From NCBI RefSeq assembly GCF_010093345.1, contig NZ_PDWT01000005.1, positions 160,513 to 224,512 on the forward strand: a stretch of DNA of 64,000 bases, read 5' to 3'. The stretch is from Pseudoxanthomonas yeongjuensis. Its GTDB lineage: Bacteria > Pseudomonadota > Gammaproteobacteria > Xanthomonadales > Xanthomonadaceae. Position 1 is the first letter of the stretch, and each line of letters begins with the position of its first letter. The notes beneath the pieces are model-generated. The model saw only the letters and a list, made by a program, of their open reading frames with translations, was not told the origin of the DNA and searched no databases. Shown here piece after piece: positions 1 to 11,008 of this stretch. The translations under genes were made by a program, and so were the position numbers.

Positions 1-3000
1 GAAGAACGCGAGGCGCGCATCGCCGAATTGCGTGCGCGGCGGCGCGCGCGCATGCGCGTGCTGGCGATCCGCAGCGCGATCGGTTCGACCGCGTTGCTGG
101 TGGTGCTGGCCATCGCGCTTTACTGGCTATTGCAGACGGTGGCCGGACGCGACGTCCTGCTCAACCAGATCATCGCGCGCCTGCCGGCGGGCTCTTCCTT
201 CACCTGGAAGAAAGTGGAAGGCCCGCTGGCCGGACCGCTGACCCTGCATGGCGTGGACTTCCGTTACGAAAAAATCCATTTCACCGCCGAACGCATCTAC
301 CTGGATCCGGACCTGCGGCCGCTGCTCGGTAAGCGCCTGCGCCTGGATGCGCTGCAGCTCACCCATGCCACTCTGGACATTCCGAAGAGCGACGAACCGT
401 TCAAGCTGCCGACCTGGCCCGAACTCCTGCCGCAGATCGAGATGCCGATCGCGATCCAGGCCGACACACTGGCCATCGACGGGCTGCGCATCACCCAGAG
501 CACCCAGCCGCTGATCGACATCCGTCGCGCCAAGGGCGGCATCGATATCGGCGATGGGTACTTCAAGGCGACCGGGCTGGCGATCGACAGCGATCGCGGG
601 CGCATCGATCTGCACGGCGGCTATGAACCGCGCAGCCGCTATCGCACCGACGTGGTGGCCACGGCGGTGTTCCCCGCGACACTGGGCCGCTCCCCGGCGC
701 GACTGGGCCTGGTCGCGCGCGGCGACCGCATGAAGATGGACATCGGCCTGGCCGGCAACGCGCCGGCGCCGGTGCGGGCACTGCTGGGCGTGCGTGGCGA
801 GGAGAATCCGACCTGGGTATTCAGCGGCAAGACCGAGGCGCTGGACCTGGCGCTGCTGGGACTTTCCGACACCAGCATGCCGTTGGCGTTCGATCTGAAG
901 GCGAACGGCGCCGGTGGCGCGGCGGACCTGCAGGGACGCGTCGTCCAGGGCGATTTCGTGGCCGTGATCGAGCCATCGAAAATACGTATTGCCGATGAAG
1001 TGCTGACCGTCGAACCGCTGGCGGTGCGCGCATTCGACGGACTGACCACCTTGCGCGGGCGTGCCGATTTCAAGGATCCGGAAAACCCGCAGTTCAAGTT
1101 CTCGATCAACGCGCGCGGATTGCGCTGGGGCGAAGACGCGGCGACGCGGATCGCCGCCGATGCGGACCTGGGTTTCGCCGGACAGGTGAAAGCCTGGGCA
1201 GCGATCGGCAAGGCCACGCTGGTGCGCGAGAAGCAGACTGCGACGGTCGATTTCGATGGCGCCGGCAACGGCGAGCAACTGGTGTTGAACAGGCTGCAGG
1301 CGAAGATGCCGACGGGCACCCTGGACGCGACCGGTATCGTCGGCTGGGAACCGGGGTTGCGCTGGGACCTGGGCGCGAAGCTGGCCGGTTTCGATCCCGG
1401 TTATTTCCTGGCCGACTGGAAGGGCAATATCTCCGGCGATCTCGCCAGCAAGGGCCAGGCACGCGAGATCGGCGGCTTCGACGCCACGCTCGATGTTCCC
1501 AAGCTCGGCGGCAGCCTGCGCGGACGCAAGCTGGACGGACGCGGCAAGTTCGCCCTGCATGGCGATGAAGGCGAAGGCGAGCTCGCGCTGGCGCTGGGCA
1601 ACAGCCGGGTGAACGCCAAGGGCGAGGTCGGCGCCAGGCTCGACATCGACGCCACGCTGCAACCGCTGCATCTGGACGACCTGCTGCCGGACGCCAGCGG
1701 CAGCATCGCCGGCACCCTGAAACTCACCGGCACCCGCAACGCGCCCAATGTGGACGCCGATCTTTCCGGCAGCGGGTTGAAATGGAGCGGCTACAGCGCC
1801 GATGCGCTCAGCGTGCGCGGACGCCTGCCGTGGCAAGGCGGCAATGGCGAACTGGCGATCCGCGGTTCCGCGGTCGACGTGGGCATGGTCCTGGACAACC
1901 TGCGCGTGGACGCGCGCGGCGCGGTCGAGGACCTGCAGTTCGACGGCGACGCCAGCAATGCGATGGGCTCGGTTTCGCTGGCGGGCACCGCGCTCAAGCG
2001 TGGCGCCAACTGGCAGGGCAGCCTGGACACGCTGCAACTGACCCCATCGAAGGGCAGCGACTGGCGCCTGCAGCAGCCCGCGCGCTATGCGCAGAACGGT
2101 TCCGCCTTCACCCTGTCGCCGGCCTGCCTCGCGGCCAGCGGCGGCGGCGCGCTGTGCGCCGAGGCCGACTGGCCGAAACAAGGCTTGCAACTGCACGCCG
2201 ATGCGTTGCCGCTGACCCTGGTGCAACCCTGGTTGCCGCCTAGCAACGGCCGCCCGCTCACGCTGCGTGGCGAAATCAAACTGGATGCGTCGGTCAAGCC
2301 GGCCGGCAATGCCTGGGTCGGCGAAGTGCACCTGGCTTCGCTCGATGGCGGCCTCAAGCTGGGCAACAACGCGCGCGGCGAGATCGTGCGTTACGACAAC
2401 TTCACCCTCGATGCCGATTTCAATCCGCAAACGATCAAGGGCCGCCTCGGCACCGGCTTCAAGGGCGACGGTTATGTCGATGCCACCATCGCCACCGGCT
2501 GGGACGATTTCTCACCGCTGAAGGGCGACATCTACTTCAACAATTCGCGCCTGTTCTGGCTGGAACTGTTCTCGCCCGACCTGGTGCGCCCGACCGGCGA
2601 CCTGCACGGCCATGTCGGCCTGGCCGGCACCCGCGGTACGCCCGCGCTGAGCGGTGAAGCGCAACTGACCCAGTTCAAGGGCGAACTGCCTTCGCTGGGC
2701 ATCACCCTGACCGAGGGCGTCGCCAACCTGGTCGCGCAGGCCGACGGCAGCGCGCGCATCGACGGCACGCTCAAGTCGGTGTCGTCCACTGGCGGCACCG
2801 CCAACGGCGGCACGCTCAGCGTCGATGGCGCGCTGGACTGGAAGGTGGAAGGCTCGCCGCTGCAGTTCAACATCCGCGGCAAGGATTTCCTGGTCGCCGA
2901 CACCGTCGACCTGCAGGCGGTCGCTTCGCCGGACCTGAGGGTGCAGTTCGCCGACAACACCCTCCAGGTGCGCGGCCAGGTGGTGGTGCCTTCGGCCAGC

Positions 3001-3798
3001 ATCGACGTGGAGAAGCTCGACGACGGCGTGTCGGTTTCCGAGGACGTGGTGGTGCTGGACCCGGTGGATCCGGAGCGCACGCCGAGCTCGCGCCTGGACC
3101 TGGACATGGCCATCACCCTGGGCGATGCGGTGAAGTTGAAGGGCTATGGCCTGGATGGTTCGCTGGCCGGGACCATGAACGTGCGCTCGCGCGTCGGCCG
3201 CGAGATGGTCGCCACCGGCCGCCTCGACGTCGACGGCCGCTACACCGCCTACGGGCAGAAACTGCTGATCACCCGCGGCGAGCTGGTGTGGAGCAACAAC
3301 GCCGTTTCCGATCCGCGCATCAACATCCGCGCCGAACGCGAGGTGGTGAGTTCCAGCGTCACCGCCGGCATCGACGTGACCGGGCGCGCTGGCAGCCCCA
3401 AGGCCACGGTCTGGTCCAACCCGGCGATGGGCGAATCCGAGGCGCTGGCCTACCTGGTGCTGGGGCGTTCGCTCAATACCGCCAGCACCGACGAAAGCCA
3501 GAAGATCAACGCCGCTTCCACCGCCTTGACCGCCGGTGCCGGCCTGCTGGCTTCGCAGCTCGGGGCGAAGATCGGCCTGGACGACGCCGGCGTGCTGGAA
3601 TCGCGCACTTTGGGCGGCTCGGTATTCGGCGTGGGCAAGTACCTGTCGCCCAAGCTCTACGTCAGCTACGGCGTGTCCATGGTCGGCAGCGGTTCGGCGA
3701 TCACCCTGAAATACCTGCTGCGCAAGGGCTTCGACGCGGAGATCGAGTCGAGCACGGTGGAAACCCGCGGCTCGATCAACTGGCGCAAGGAAAAGTAG
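1..3798 (+). CDS. tamB: Translocation and assembly module protein TamB (5' end outside window)
   Basis: Inner-membrane anchored periplasmic protein of the AsmA-like/TamB family, which with the outer-membrane protein TamA helps insert or assemble outer-membrane proteins and is implicated in lipid transport. The reading frame is open to base 1 (EEREARIAELRARRR before the first candidate starts, TTG 28 and ATG 52), so the true start is probably upstream. A single N-terminal membrane helix (VLAIRSAIGSTALLVVLAIA) is followed by about 1200 residues of repetitive beta-rich sequence. The conserved C-terminal TamB domain runs to the end (SKATVWSNP-like motif, then AYLVLGRSL, and the final KYLSPKLYVSYGVSM region). 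tamA would be expected just upstream. The length of about 1265 residues fits the family. Confidence 0.93.
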   Translation, partial: EEREARIAELRARRRARMRVLAIRSAIGSTALLVVLAIALYWLLQTVAGRDVLLNQIIARLPAGSSFTWKKVEGPLAGPLTLHGVDFRYEKIHFTAERIYLDPDLRPLLGKRLRLDALQLTHATLDIPKSDEPFKLPTWPELLPQIEMPIAIQADTLAIDGLRITQSTQPLIDIRRAKGGIDIGDGYFKATGLAIDSDRGRIDLHGGYEPRSRYRTDVVATAVFPATLGRSPARLGLVARGDRMKMDIGLAGNAPAPVRALLGVRGEENPTWVFSGKTEALDLALLGLSDTSMPLAFDLKANGAGGAADLQGRVVQGDFVAVIEPSKIRIADEVLTVEPLAVRAFDGLTTLRGRADFKDPENPQFKFSINARGLRWGEDAATRIAADADLGFAGQVKAWAAIGKATLVREKQTATVDFDGAGNGEQLVLNRLQAKMPTGTLDATGIVGWEPGLRWDLGAKLAGFDPGYFLADWKGNISGDLASKGQAREIGGFDATLDVPKLGGSLRGRKLDGRGKFALHGDEGEGELALALGNSRVNAKGEVGARLDIDATLQPLHLDDLLPDASGSIAGTLKLTGTRNAPNVDADLSGSGLKWSGYSADALSVRGRLPWQGGNGELAIRGSAVDVGMVLDNLRVDARGAVEDLQFDGDASNAMGSVSLAGTALKRGANWQGSLDTLQLTPSKGSDWRLQQPARYAQNGSAFTLSPACLAASGGGALCAEADWPKQGLQLHADALPLTLVQPWLPPSNGRPLTLRGEIKLDASVKPAGNAWVGEVHLASLDGGLKLGNNARGEIVRYDNFTLDADFNPQTIKGRLGTGFKGDGYVDATIATGWDDFSPLKGDIYFNNSRLFWLELFSPDLVRPTGDLHGHVGLAGTRGTPALSGEAQLTQFKGELPSLGITLTEGVANLVAQADGSARIDGTLKSVSSTGGTANGGTLSVDGALDWKVEGSPLQFNIRGKDFLVADTVDLQAVASPDLRVQFADNTLQVRGQVVVPSASIDVEKLDDGVSVSEDVVVLDPVDPERTPSSRLDLDMAITLGDAVKLKGYGLDGSLAGTMNVRSRVGREMVATGRLDVDGRYTAYGQKLLITRGELVWSNNAVSDPRINIRAEREVVSSSVTAGIDVTGRAGSPKATVWSNPAMGESEALAYLVLGRSLNTASTDESQKINAASTALTAGAGLLASQLGAKIGLDDAGVLESRTLGGSVFGVGKYLSPKLYVSYGVSMVGSGSAITLKYLLRKGFDAEIESSTVETRGSINWRKEK

Positions 3799-3804
3799 GG
3801 CGTC

Positions 3805-4902
3805 TTGGTGAAGACGCGCGGGATTTCCCGGATCGCGCAACTGCGCCTGCAACGGCAGCGCATCGTCGGCGCGGGATTCGATTCGCCCGGGCAGGTCGTC
3901 TCCTGGCTCGGCGCGATCCAGGCGCAGGACTACGCGGCCTCGCTCTGGGCCATCGGCCTGCGCATGCGCGAGGCGACCCGGGCGAAGGTGGAGCAGGCTA
4001 TCGCCGAACGCCGCATCGTGCGCACCTGGCCGATGCGCGGCACCTTGCACTTCGTCGCCGCCGAGGACGCGCGCTGGATGTCGGCCTTGATGACGCCGCG
4101 CGTGATCGCCGCCAGCAAGGCGCGATTGCTGCGCGAGTTCGGACTGGACGACGCCGTGCTTGCGCGTTGCCGCAAGGTGCTGGTGAAGGCGCTGCGCGAC
4201 GGGCAGTCGCTCACCCGCAGCGACCTGTATGCGACGCTGGAAAAAGCCGGCATCACCACCGGGAAACAACGCGGCATCCACATCACCGGCCGCCTCGCCC
4301 AGGAAGGCCTGCTCTGCCTGGGACCGCGCGCGGACAAGCAACCGACCTTCGTGCTGCTGGAAGAGTGGGTCGCTGCCCACCGCGACATGGAGCGCGATCA
4401 GGCGCTGGCGGAGCTGGCGCGTCGCTATTTCTTCAGTCATGGCCCGGCCACGACACAGGATTTCGCATGGTGGTCCGGACTCACGCTCAAGGACGTGCGG
4501 TTGGCGATACAACTCGTCGGCACCGATCTTGAGCAGGAAACCATCGGCGATCGGGTTTACCTGCACGCGGGTGACGCAATCGCCACGAACGAAGGACTGC
4601 GCGCACCGCAACTGCTGCCCGCCTTCGACGAATACCTGGTCGCCTACAAGGACCGCAGCGACGCGCTGGAAGCGCGTTTCAGCCGGCAGGTCATCGGCGT
4701 CAACGGACTGTTCAACGCCGGTCTGGTGATCGACGGGCGGATCGTGGGCACCTGGAAGCGTAGCCTGGGCCCGACAGGAATCGTGATCGAGCTCAGTCCG
4801 TTCCGTGCATTGCTCAAGAAAGAGCTGAAGGCGCTGGACAGCGTTGCGCGTCGTCACGGCGATTTCATGGGCATGCCGGTGCGATTGCGACGGGCGGAAT
4901 AA
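3805..4902 (+). CDS. Winged-helix DNA-binding protein, AlkZ-like (HTH_42 family)
   Basis: Member of the HTH_42/AlkZ-like family of tandem winged-helix proteins, which includes the DNA glycosylases AlkZ (interstrand crosslink unhooking) and YcaQ/AlkX. The sequence has the family signature GAIQAQDY at about residues 37-44. Its QAQ tripeptide (Q39, Q41) matches the catalytic QxQ of AlkZ-type members rather than the QxD of YcaQ type. RTWPMRGTLH follows at about residue 73 and matches the conserved lesion-side motif. The gene starts 6 bases after tamB (TTG 3805 or GTG 3808; no strong ribosome site), so it may be co-transcribed. The family is clear; glycosylase activity is inferred from the motif only. 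Confidence 0.82.
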   Translation: MVKTRGISRIAQLRLQRQRIVGAGFDSPGQVVSWLGAIQAQDYAASLWAIGLRMREATRAKVEQAIAERRIVRTWPMRGTLHFVAAEDARWMSALMTPRVIAASKARLLREFGLDDAVLARCRKVLVKALRDGQSLTRSDLYATLEKAGITTGKQRGIHITGRLAQEGLLCLGPRADKQPTFVLLEEWVAAHRDMERDQALAELARRYFFSHGPATTQDFAWWSGLTLKDVRLAIQLVGTDLEQETIGDRVYLHAGDAIATNEGLRAPQLLPAFDEYLVAYKDRSDALEARFSRQVIGVNGLFNAGLVIDGRIVGTWKRSLGPTGIVIELSPFRALLKKELKALDSVARRHGDFMGMPVRLRRAE

Positions 4903-4964
4903 CTTGCGTCCTCTCTCCTACCCTGCATTAAGCGTCGGGCGAGCCTTGGAGGAAGGTTTTCCCC

Positions 4965-5065
4965 GTAGGAGCGCCCATGGGCGCGAGCTCTTGGCAACAT
5001 GTTCCAGCCGCGAGCTTTTGCTTGCTGCTCTAAAGGCAGGAGCTCGCGCCCATGGACGCTCCTAC
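4965..5065. repeat. REP-type inverted pair
   Basis: Two arms related to GTAGGAGCGCCCATGGGCGCGAGCTC face each other across a loop of about 40 bases, between the AlkZ-like gene and the converging Asp-box lipoprotein gene. The 200-base gap holds no other feature and no gene. The arms pair imperfectly. This is the palindromic intergenic element seen many times in this window. Confidence 0.75.
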
Positions 5066-5102
5066 AAATCGACGAGCTTGACCGGTAGTGGCTGAAGAAT
5101 CT

Positions 5103-6398
5103 TCATTGCACCGCTGGCGAAGGGATATCCGGATCTTCTTTCGCAGCCAGTCGCGCACCCCGCAATACCGGCTTGCCGTCGATCACGTCGGTCCACACCA
5201 GATAGACGATGCCTCCGCGCGCGACCATTTGCGGAAATCCGGTCGCACGGCCCCTGCCCTGCAGTTTCGCTACTTCGATGCGCTCTACTTCCTTCGACGG
5301 GTCGGCGGCGTCGTAACGCGCCAGCCACAGCGACTGTCCATCGGCCTGCTCGCGTGTCCAGTTCACCCACGCGCTGGCGCCATCGACGGCCACGCCGACA
5401 CGCCCCTGCACCTGCAGGCCGCTGTCCAGATCGACCGGCGCGGAAAAACTGTCGCCGCCATCCTGCGAGCGGGCCACGCGCACCTTCGGCATGTCGCCGG
5501 CCGCCGTGTACCACGCCACCCATGCCTGCCTGCCGCTGGCGGCGACGGCCGGGCCATTCACCGGGCAGGCCGGCATCATCCAGCGGTCGTCGTGGACCTT
5601 GCGCGGCAAGGTCCACGCGCCGCGGTCGAAGCGAGTGGCGACGATGTCGCGGATCTCGTCGCCGTCGCGATCGCGGTAAACCAGCAGCGGACCGCCTGCA
5701 GTCATCGCGGCACTGGTCTGGCAACAATCGCAGGTGCGCGGATCGAGTTCGCTTTCCGCGGATTTGCGCAGCGCCGCATCGAAGTTCGCCACCCGCAATG
5801 TCATCGCTCCACCACCATGTTCTTCATGGCCGCCATGTCCTTCGCCGGCCGTGTTGCGGCCGTCCAGCCAGGCGATGCCAAGGGAGTCCCGTGATTGCGG
5901 CCACAGGGAGACGAAGCCATGCTCGGTCGGCGTGCCGTCCTCGTTGACCGCCAGTGGCGGCGACCAGGTTTTCCCGCCGTCGCCCGATCGCGACAACACC
6001 ACGTCATAGGCATAGGCCGCCTTGGCCGACTGGCGCAGCCAGTGCGCCCACAACGCACCATCTTCGGTGGCCGCGATATGCGGGGTGTCGGCCCAGTTGA
6101 CGAACCAGTCGTCGCCACGGGCGATTTCCTGCGGTGAGCTCCATGCGCTGCCATCGAACGAGGCGAACACCAGCGCATGCCTGCTGCCGGATCCGGCCTC
6201 GACCCAGGACAGCAGCAATCGTCCATCGGGAGCGATGACCAGATCGGATTGCGCCGCCGTGCCAGGCACGGGCAACGGCCAGTCCGACAGTTCATGCGCG
6301 GCGCGCGTCTCCGCGGCCGGCACCATCGATGCCGGTGCAGCAGGATCGCCGCCACAGGCGGTCAGCAGGAAAAGCAGGAGTACGAGGTAATGGCGCAT
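5103..6398 (-). CDS. Asp-box (sialidase-like) lipoprotein
   Basis: Exported lipoprotein with a sialidase-type beta-propeller fold. The chosen start (ATG 6398) gives a clean lipoprotein signal, [17 protein letters not shown], with the lipobox LTAC; upstream in-frame starts would bury it. Asp-box repeats are visible ([10 protein letters not shown] and SQDGGDSF, pattern SxDxGxTW). A cysteine cluster CDCC near residue 235 and a His/Gly-rich loop ([11 protein letters not shown]) are notable and could bind metal. The arginine triad and nucleophile needed for true sialidase activity cannot be assigned by eye, so substrate and activity are unknown. Convergent with the AlkZ-like gene and divergent from tex. 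Confidence 0.75.
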   Translation of the reverse strand: MRHYLVLLLFLLTACGGDPAAPASMVPAAETRAAHELSDWPLPVPGTAAQSDLVIAPDGRLLLSWVEAGSGSRHALVFASFDGSAWSSPQEIARGDDWFVNWADTPHIAATEDGALWAHWLRQSAKAAYAYDVVLSRSGDGGKTWSPPLAVNEDGTPTEHGFVSLWPQSRDSLGIAWLDGRNTAGEGHGGHEEHGGGAMTLRVANFDAALRKSAESELDPRTCDCCQTSAAMTAGGPLLVYRDRDGDEIRDIVATRFDRGAWTLPRKVHDDRWMMPACPVNGPAVAASGRQAWVAWYTAAGDMPKVRVARSQDGGDSFSAPVDLDSGLQVQGRVGVAVDGASAWVNWTREQADGQSLWLARYDAADPSKEVERIEVAKLQGRGRATGFPQMVARGGIVYLVWTDVIDGKPVLRGARLAAKEDPDIPSPAVQ

Positions 6399-6445
6399 GG
6401 CGAAAGCATAACGCTTGGCGTCAATTCCTTCCGGTGACCAGGAAC

Positions 6446-6474
6446 CGTGGGAGCAGCGGGACGCCGCTTCCACG
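6446..6474. repeat. Short REP-like hairpin upstream of tex
   Basis: A compact palindrome (CGTGGGAGC and GCTTCCACG arms around GCG-GGA-CGC) between the lipoprotein gene and tex. It is related to the GTGGGAGCGGCG family seen near 63.8 kb. Because it lies about 110 bases before the tex start it would be in the leader of any transcript that begins further upstream. Confidence 0.5.
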
Positions 6475-6586
6475 CCATGCCACACGCGTTTGCGAAACCT
6501 GCAATTCACAGTCCTGTCAACGGGTTTCCCGTACGCGTCGCGACCGCCACAATTGGGCTCCCGCTACATGGTTTCGAACGGACACA

Positions 6587-8941
6587 ATGCAGGACATCCC
6601 CAAGCAACTCGCCCAGCAGATCGCCCGCACCATCGCCGAAGAGATCGGCGCGCAGACCGCGCAGGCGCTCGCGGCGATCGCATTGCTGGACGAAGGCGCC
6701 AGCGTTCCGTTCATCGCGCGCTATCGCAAGGAAGTCACCGGCGGCCTGGACGATACCCAGCTGCGCAATCTGGAAACCCGGCTGTCCTATCTGCGCGAAC
6801 TGGAAGAGCGCCGCGCCACGGTGCTGGCCAGCATCGAGGAACAGGGCAAACTGACCACCGAATTGCGTGCCGATATCGAAGCGGCCGACAGCAAGGCGCG
6901 GCTGGAGGATCTCTATCTTCCGTACAAACCCAAGCGCCGCACGCGCGCGCAGATAGCGCGCGAAGCCGGATTGGAGCCGCTGGCCGACGGCCTGCTGGCC
7001 GATCCCTCGCAGTCGCCAGAAAACTTCGCGGCAAGCTTCGTCGACGCCGGAAAAGGCGTCGCCGATACCAAGGCCGCGCTCGACGGCGCGCGCGCCATCC
7101 TCATGGAACGCTGGGGCGAGGATCCGGCGCTGGTCGGCGAGCTGCGCCACTGGCTGGGCGAAGTCGGCATGATCCGCGCCCGCGTCGCCGAAGGAAAAGA
7201 AGAAGCCGGCGCCAAGTACCGCGACTATTTCGAACACAGCGAAGCGCTGTCCCGGATTCCTTCGCACCGGTTGCTGGCGCTGTTCCGCGCGCGCAAGGAA
7301 GAGATCCTCTACCTCGACCTGGATCCGGGCAAGGATGCCGAGGCCGGGCATCTGTACGGCGACGGCCGCGTCGCCCTGCATGCCGGCATCAGCGACCAGG
7401 GCCGCGCCGCCGACCGCTGGCTGCTGGACAGCGCGCGCATGACCTGGCGTGCCAAGCTGCATTTGCACCTGCTGCTGGATCTCTTCAGCCAGGCGCGGGA
7501 AAAAGCCGAGGCCGAAGCCATCGCGATCTTCGGCGACAACCTGAAGGATCTTCTGTTGGCCGCGCCGGCCGGCGCACGCACGGTGATGGGCCTGGATCCG
7601 GGCATCCGCACCGGAGTGAAGGTCGCCGTGGTCGACCGCACCGGCAAGCTGGTGGCGACCGACACGATCTATCCGCACGAACCGCGCAAGCAATGGGACC
7701 AGTCGCTGCACGCGCTCGGGAAATTGTGCACGCAGCACGGCGTGGAGCTGATCGCCATCGGCAACGGCACCGCTTCGCGCGAAACCGACAAGCTGGCGGG
7801 CGAAGTGATCGGCCAGCACCCACGACTGAAACTGCAGAAGATCGTGGTCAGCGAAGCCGGTGCGTCGGTGTATTCGGCATCGGAACTGGCGGCGAAGGAA
7901 TTCCCGGAGCTGGACGTGAGCCTGCGCGGCGCGGTGTCGATCGCACGCCGGCTGCAGGATCCGCTGGCGGAACTGGTGAAGATCGAGCCCAAGGCGATCG
8001 GTGTCGGCCAGTACCAGCACGACGTGGATCCGTACCGCATGGCGCGTGCACTGGATGCGCGGGTTGAGGACTGCGTGAACGCGGTCGGCGTGCATGTCAA
8101 CACCGCCTCGGCCGCCCTGCTCTCGCGGGTTTCCGGATTGTCCGCCTCGGTGGCGGAGAACATCGTCCTGCATCGCGACCAGAACGGCCCGTTCAAGCGC
8201 AGGAAGGAGCTGTTGAAGGTCCCGCGCCTGGGCGAGAAGACCTTCGAGCAGTGCGCCGGCTTCCTGCGCATCGCCGATGGTGACGAACCGCTGGATGGCT
8301 CCTCGGTCCATCCCGAAGCCTATCCGGTAGTGGAGCGGATCGTGAAGGACAGCGGCAAGGCCGTGCGCCAGCTGATCGGCGACACGGGTTACCTGCGCGG
8401 GCTGAAAGCGGAATCGTTCACCGACGAAAAGTTCGGCGTGCCCACGGTGCGCGACATCCTCAAGGAACTGGAGAAACCCGGCCGCGATCCACGCCCCGAG
8501 TTCAAGGCCGCGCGCTTCGCCGAAGGCATCGAGGACATCAAGCACCTCAAGGTCGGCATGATCCTGGAAGGCGTGGTCAGCAACGTCGCCGCGTTCGGCG
8601 CCTTCGTCGATATCGGCGTGCACCAGGACGGCCTGGTCCACATCTCCGCGTTGTCCGATACCTACGTGAAAGACCCGCGCGACGTGGTCAAGGCCGGCGA
8701 TATCGTCAAGGTGCGGGTACTGGAAGTGGATATCCCGCGCAAGCGGATCGCGTTGACGCGGCGGCTGGACGATGCGCCGGTGGCGAGATCGCCGCAGGAA
8801 AACATACGACGCGATGCGCGGCCAGCACCTGAAAGGAAACCGGAACAGCGCCATGGAAAAGCGGCTGCAACCAGCCGGCCACAACAACCGCCCGCCGACA
8901 ATGCATTGGCCGCGGCCTTCGCACGGGCCAAACAAAGCTGA
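6587..8941 (+). CDS. tex: Tex family RNA-binding transcription accessory protein
   Basis: Tex/Spt6-like cytoplasmic protein that binds nucleic acid and is linked to transcription elongation. The start ATG 6587 gives 784 residues, the usual length; the open frame upstream is not conserved in the family. Order of domains: N-terminal helical Tex domain (residues 1 to about 200, with the typical [19 protein letters not shown]), a YqgF/RNase H-like fold at about 325-460 ([18 protein letters not shown]), helix-hairpin-helix region at about 490-560 ([19 protein letters not shown]), and an S1 RNA-binding domain at about 650-725 ([26 protein letters not shown]). It ends with a basic, Gln/Pro-rich tail. 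Apparently monocistronic; an inverted repeat follows 8 bases after the stop. Confidence 0.96.
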   Translation: MQDIPKQLAQQIARTIAEEIGAQTAQALAAIALLDEGASVPFIARYRKEVTGGLDDTQLRNLETRLSYLRELEERRATVLASIEEQGKLTTELRADIEAADSKARLEDLYLPYKPKRRTRAQIAREAGLEPLADGLLADPSQSPENFAASFVDAGKGVADTKAALDGARAILMERWGEDPALVGELRHWLGEVGMIRARVAEGKEEAGAKYRDYFEHSEALSRIPSHRLLALFRARKEEILYLDLDPGKDAEAGHLYGDGRVALHAGISDQGRAADRWLLDSARMTWRAKLHLHLLLDLFSQAREKAEAEAIAIFGDNLKDLLLAAPAGARTVMGLDPGIRTGVKVAVVDRTGKLVATDTIYPHEPRKQWDQSLHALGKLCTQHGVELIAIGNGTASRETDKLAGEVIGQHPRLKLQKIVVSEAGASVYSASELAAKEFPELDVSLRGAVSIARRLQDPLAELVKIEPKAIGVGQYQHDVDPYRMARALDARVEDCVNAVGVHVNTASAALLSRVSGLSASVAENIVLHRDQNGPFKRRKELLKVPRLGEKTFEQCAGFLRIADGDEPLDGSSVHPEAYPVVERIVKDSGKAVRQLIGDTGYLRGLKAESFTDEKFGVPTVRDILKELEKPGRDPRPEFKAARFAEGIEDIKHLKVGMILEGVVSNVAAFGAFVDIGVHQDGLVHISALSDTYVKDPRDVVKAGDIVKVRVLEVDIPRKRIALTRRLDDAPVARSPQENIRRDARPAPERKPEQRHGKAAATSRPQQPPADNALAAAFARAKQS

Positions 8942-8948
8942 CAACCCT

Positions 8949-9022
8949 GTAGGAGCGGGCCTTGCCCGCGATGCTCTTCGTGACGCCTCGCCAAAAGCAT
9001 CGCGGGCAAGGCCCGCTGCTAC
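8949..9022. repeat. REP-type inverted pair between tex and mnmG
   Basis: Arms GTAGGAGCGGGCCTTGCCCG and its near-complement around CGATGCTCTTCG...AAAAGCATCG. It fills the 90-base space between the converging tex and mnmG genes, so its hairpin may act as a shared transcription end, though no T-run follows. One mismatch (CTGCTAC for CTCCTAC) in the right arm. Confidence 0.8.
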
Positions 9023-9031
9023 GGGCTTCGT

Positions 9032-10921
9032 TTACGCCACGCGGCTGCGGCGCGCGCGCGTCAGGTGCACCAGCAGCAGCGAAATCGCGGCCGGCGTCAT
9101 GCCGGGGATGCGCTGGGCCTGGCCAATGGTCTGCGGGCGCACCCGTTCGAGCTTCTGCATGACCTCGAAGGACAGGCCGCGTACGACCGCATAGTCGAAG
9201 TCGACGGCGATCTGCGTGCCTTCGTTGCGCTGCTGGCGATCGATCTCTTCGCGCTGGCGATCGAGGTAGCCGGAATATTTCACGCTGATCTCGACCTGTT
9301 CGGCGACCTTGGGATCGGCCACGCCCGGGCCCAGCGACGGCACCCGCATCAGTTGCGCGTAATCCAGTTCCGGGCGCTTGATCAGGTCCAGCACGTTGGT
9401 CTCGCGGCTGACCGCTACGCCCAACGCGGCTTCCACTTCGCGACCCAACGCATTGCCGGGCGTGGCCCACAACCCACGCAGGCGCTCGGTTTCCGTCGCC
9501 ACCGCATCGCGCTTGGCCTGGAATTTCCGCCAGCGCGCGTCATCGACCAGGCCGAGGCCGCGACCGGTTTCGGTCAGGCGCGCATCGGCATTGTCCTCGC
9601 GCAGCTGCAGCCGGTATTCGGCGCGTGAGGTGAACATGCGGTACGGCTCGTTGGTGCCGTGGGTGATCAAATCGTCGATGAGTACGCCGATATAGGCTTC
9701 GTCGCGGCGCGGGCACCAGGCTTCTTTATCCTGCACCTTGCGCGCGGCGTTGAGGCCAGCGACCAAACCCTGCGCGGCGGCTTCCTCGTAACCGGTGGTG
9801 CCGTTGATCTGGCCAGCGAAGAACAGCCCGGCCACGGCCTTGGTTTCCAGCGAGGACTTCAATCCCCGCGGATCGAAGAAGTCGTATTCGATCGCATAGC
9901 CGGGGCGGGTGATGTGCGCGTTCTCCATGCCGCGGATGCTGCGCACCAGTTCCAGCTGCACGTCGAACGGCAGCGAGGTGGAGATGCCGTTGGGATAGAT
10001 CTCGGCGACGTCGAGGCCTTCGGGTTCGACGAAGATCTGGTGACTGGCCTTCTCGGCGAAGCGCACCACCTTGTCCTCTATCGACGGGCAGTAGCGCGGA
10101 CCGATGCCCTCGATCTGGCCGCTGTACAGCGGCGAACGATGCAGCGCGCCACGGATGATTTCGTGGGTGCGCTCGCTGGTGTGGGTGATCCAGCACGACA
10201 CCTGGCACGGATGCTCGGCGACATCGCCGATATACGACATCACCGGCAGCGGATCGTCGCCGGGCTGTTCCACCATCGCCGAGTAATCCAGCGAACGGCC
10301 GTCGATACGCGGCGGCGTGCCGGTCTTCAGCCGGTCGACCACGAACAGGCCTTCGCGCAGTTTGTGCGCCAGTGCGGTCGCTGGTGGATCGCCGGCGCGG
10401 CCGGCGGCGTACTGGGTTTCGCCGACATGGATCTTGCCGGCGAGGAAGGTGCCGGCGGTCAGCACCACCGACGGCGCATCGAAACGCAGGCCGGTCTGGG
10501 TGATGGCGCCGCGCACGGTGTTGTTCTCGATCACCAGGTCGTCGACCGCGGCCTGGAAGATCGTCAGGTCGGGTTGCGCCTCGACGAGGCGGCGGATCGC
10601 GCTGCGGTACAGCGAGCGATCGGCCTGGCAACGCGTCGCACGCACCGCCGGACCCTTCGAGGCATTGAGCGTGCGCCACTGGATGCCGGCCAGGTCGGCG
10701 GCGCGGGCCATGGCCCCGCCCAGCGCGTCGATTTCCTTGACCAGGTGGCCCTTGCCGATGCCGCCGATGGCCGGGTTGCAGCTCATCGCCCCCACCGTTT
10801 CCACGTTGTGGGTCAACAGCAAGGTGCGGGCTCCGGCGCGCGCGGACGCCAGCGCGGCCTCGGTGCCGGCATGGCCGCCGCCGATGACGATGACATCGTA
10901 GTGGTGGAAGGAAGCGTTCAT
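9032..10921 (-). CDS. mnmG: tRNA uridine-5-carboxymethylaminomethyl modification enzyme MnmG (GidA)
   Basis: FAD-dependent large subunit of the MnmE-MnmG complex that installs the cmnm5 group on U34 of several tRNAs. At 629 residues it is full length. The N-terminus carries the FAD-binding [17 protein letters not shown] (about residues 13-29), followed by [22 protein letters not shown], the MnmG signature. The middle has [12 protein letters not shown] and the conserved Cys region HPCQVSCW. The C-terminal helical MnmE-binding domain ends with the conserved [12 protein letters not shown]. The ATG start at 10921 is immediately followed by the flavin fold. Convergent with tex; transcribed from the gap that also holds a putative sigma54 promoter on the other strand. 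Confidence 0.98.
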   Translation of the reverse strand: MNASFHHYDVIVIGGGHAGTEAALASARAGARTLLLTHNVETVGAMSCNPAIGGIGKGHLVKEIDALGGAMARAADLAGIQWRTLNASKGPAVRATRCQADRSLYRSAIRRLVEAQPDLTIFQAAVDDLVIENNTVRGAITQTGLRFDAPSVVLTAGTFLAGKIHVGETQYAAGRAGDPPATALAHKLREGLFVVDRLKTGTPPRIDGRSLDYSAMVEQPGDDPLPVMSYIGDVAEHPCQVSCWITHTSERTHEIIRGALHRSPLYSGQIEGIGPRYCPSIEDKVVRFAEKASHQIFVEPEGLDVAEIYPNGISTSLPFDVQLELVRSIRGMENAHITRPGYAIEYDFFDPRGLKSSLETKAVAGLFFAGQINGTTGYEEAAAQGLVAGLNAARKVQDKEAWCPRRDEAYIGVLIDDLITHGTNEPYRMFTSRAEYRLQLREDNADARLTETGRGLGLVDDARWRKFQAKRDAVATETERLRGLWATPGNALGREVEAALGVAVSRETNVLDLIKRPELDYAQLMRVPSLGPGVADPKVAEQVEISVKYSGYLDRQREEIDRQQRNEGTQIAVDFDYAVVRGLSFEVMQKLERVRPQTIGQAQRIPGMTPAAISLLLVHLTRARRSRVA

Positions 10922-10982
10922 GGGGCCATTTTGACACCGCCATGCCCGACGGCCTAATCGAAAGGCGTGGGGCGGAAAGATT

Positions 10983-10998
10983 TGGCACGGTTTCTGCG
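10983..10998 (+). promoter_or_regulatory. Putative sigma54 promoter
   Basis: TGGCACG, four bases, then CTGCG: the -24 element is perfect and the -12 GC is correctly spaced (consensus TGGCACG-N4-TTGCW, one T-to-C change). It points away from mnmG into a 340-base region without a gene on the + strand. A start site near 11009 is inferred. No activator site was identified. Confidence 0.45.
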
Positions 10999-11008
10999 TT
11001 ATCCCTCC

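Noticed and set aside
127..2430. A 767-codon open frame antisense to tamB
   Set aside because: The sense frame has clear TamB homology. Long antisense frames are common in GC-rich DNA because of third-position bias; this one has no domain signature.
6506..8944. An 812-codon open frame antisense to tex
   Set aside because: It mirrors the tex gene exactly and its composition (rich in Gln, His, Arg) is typical of a shadow frame.
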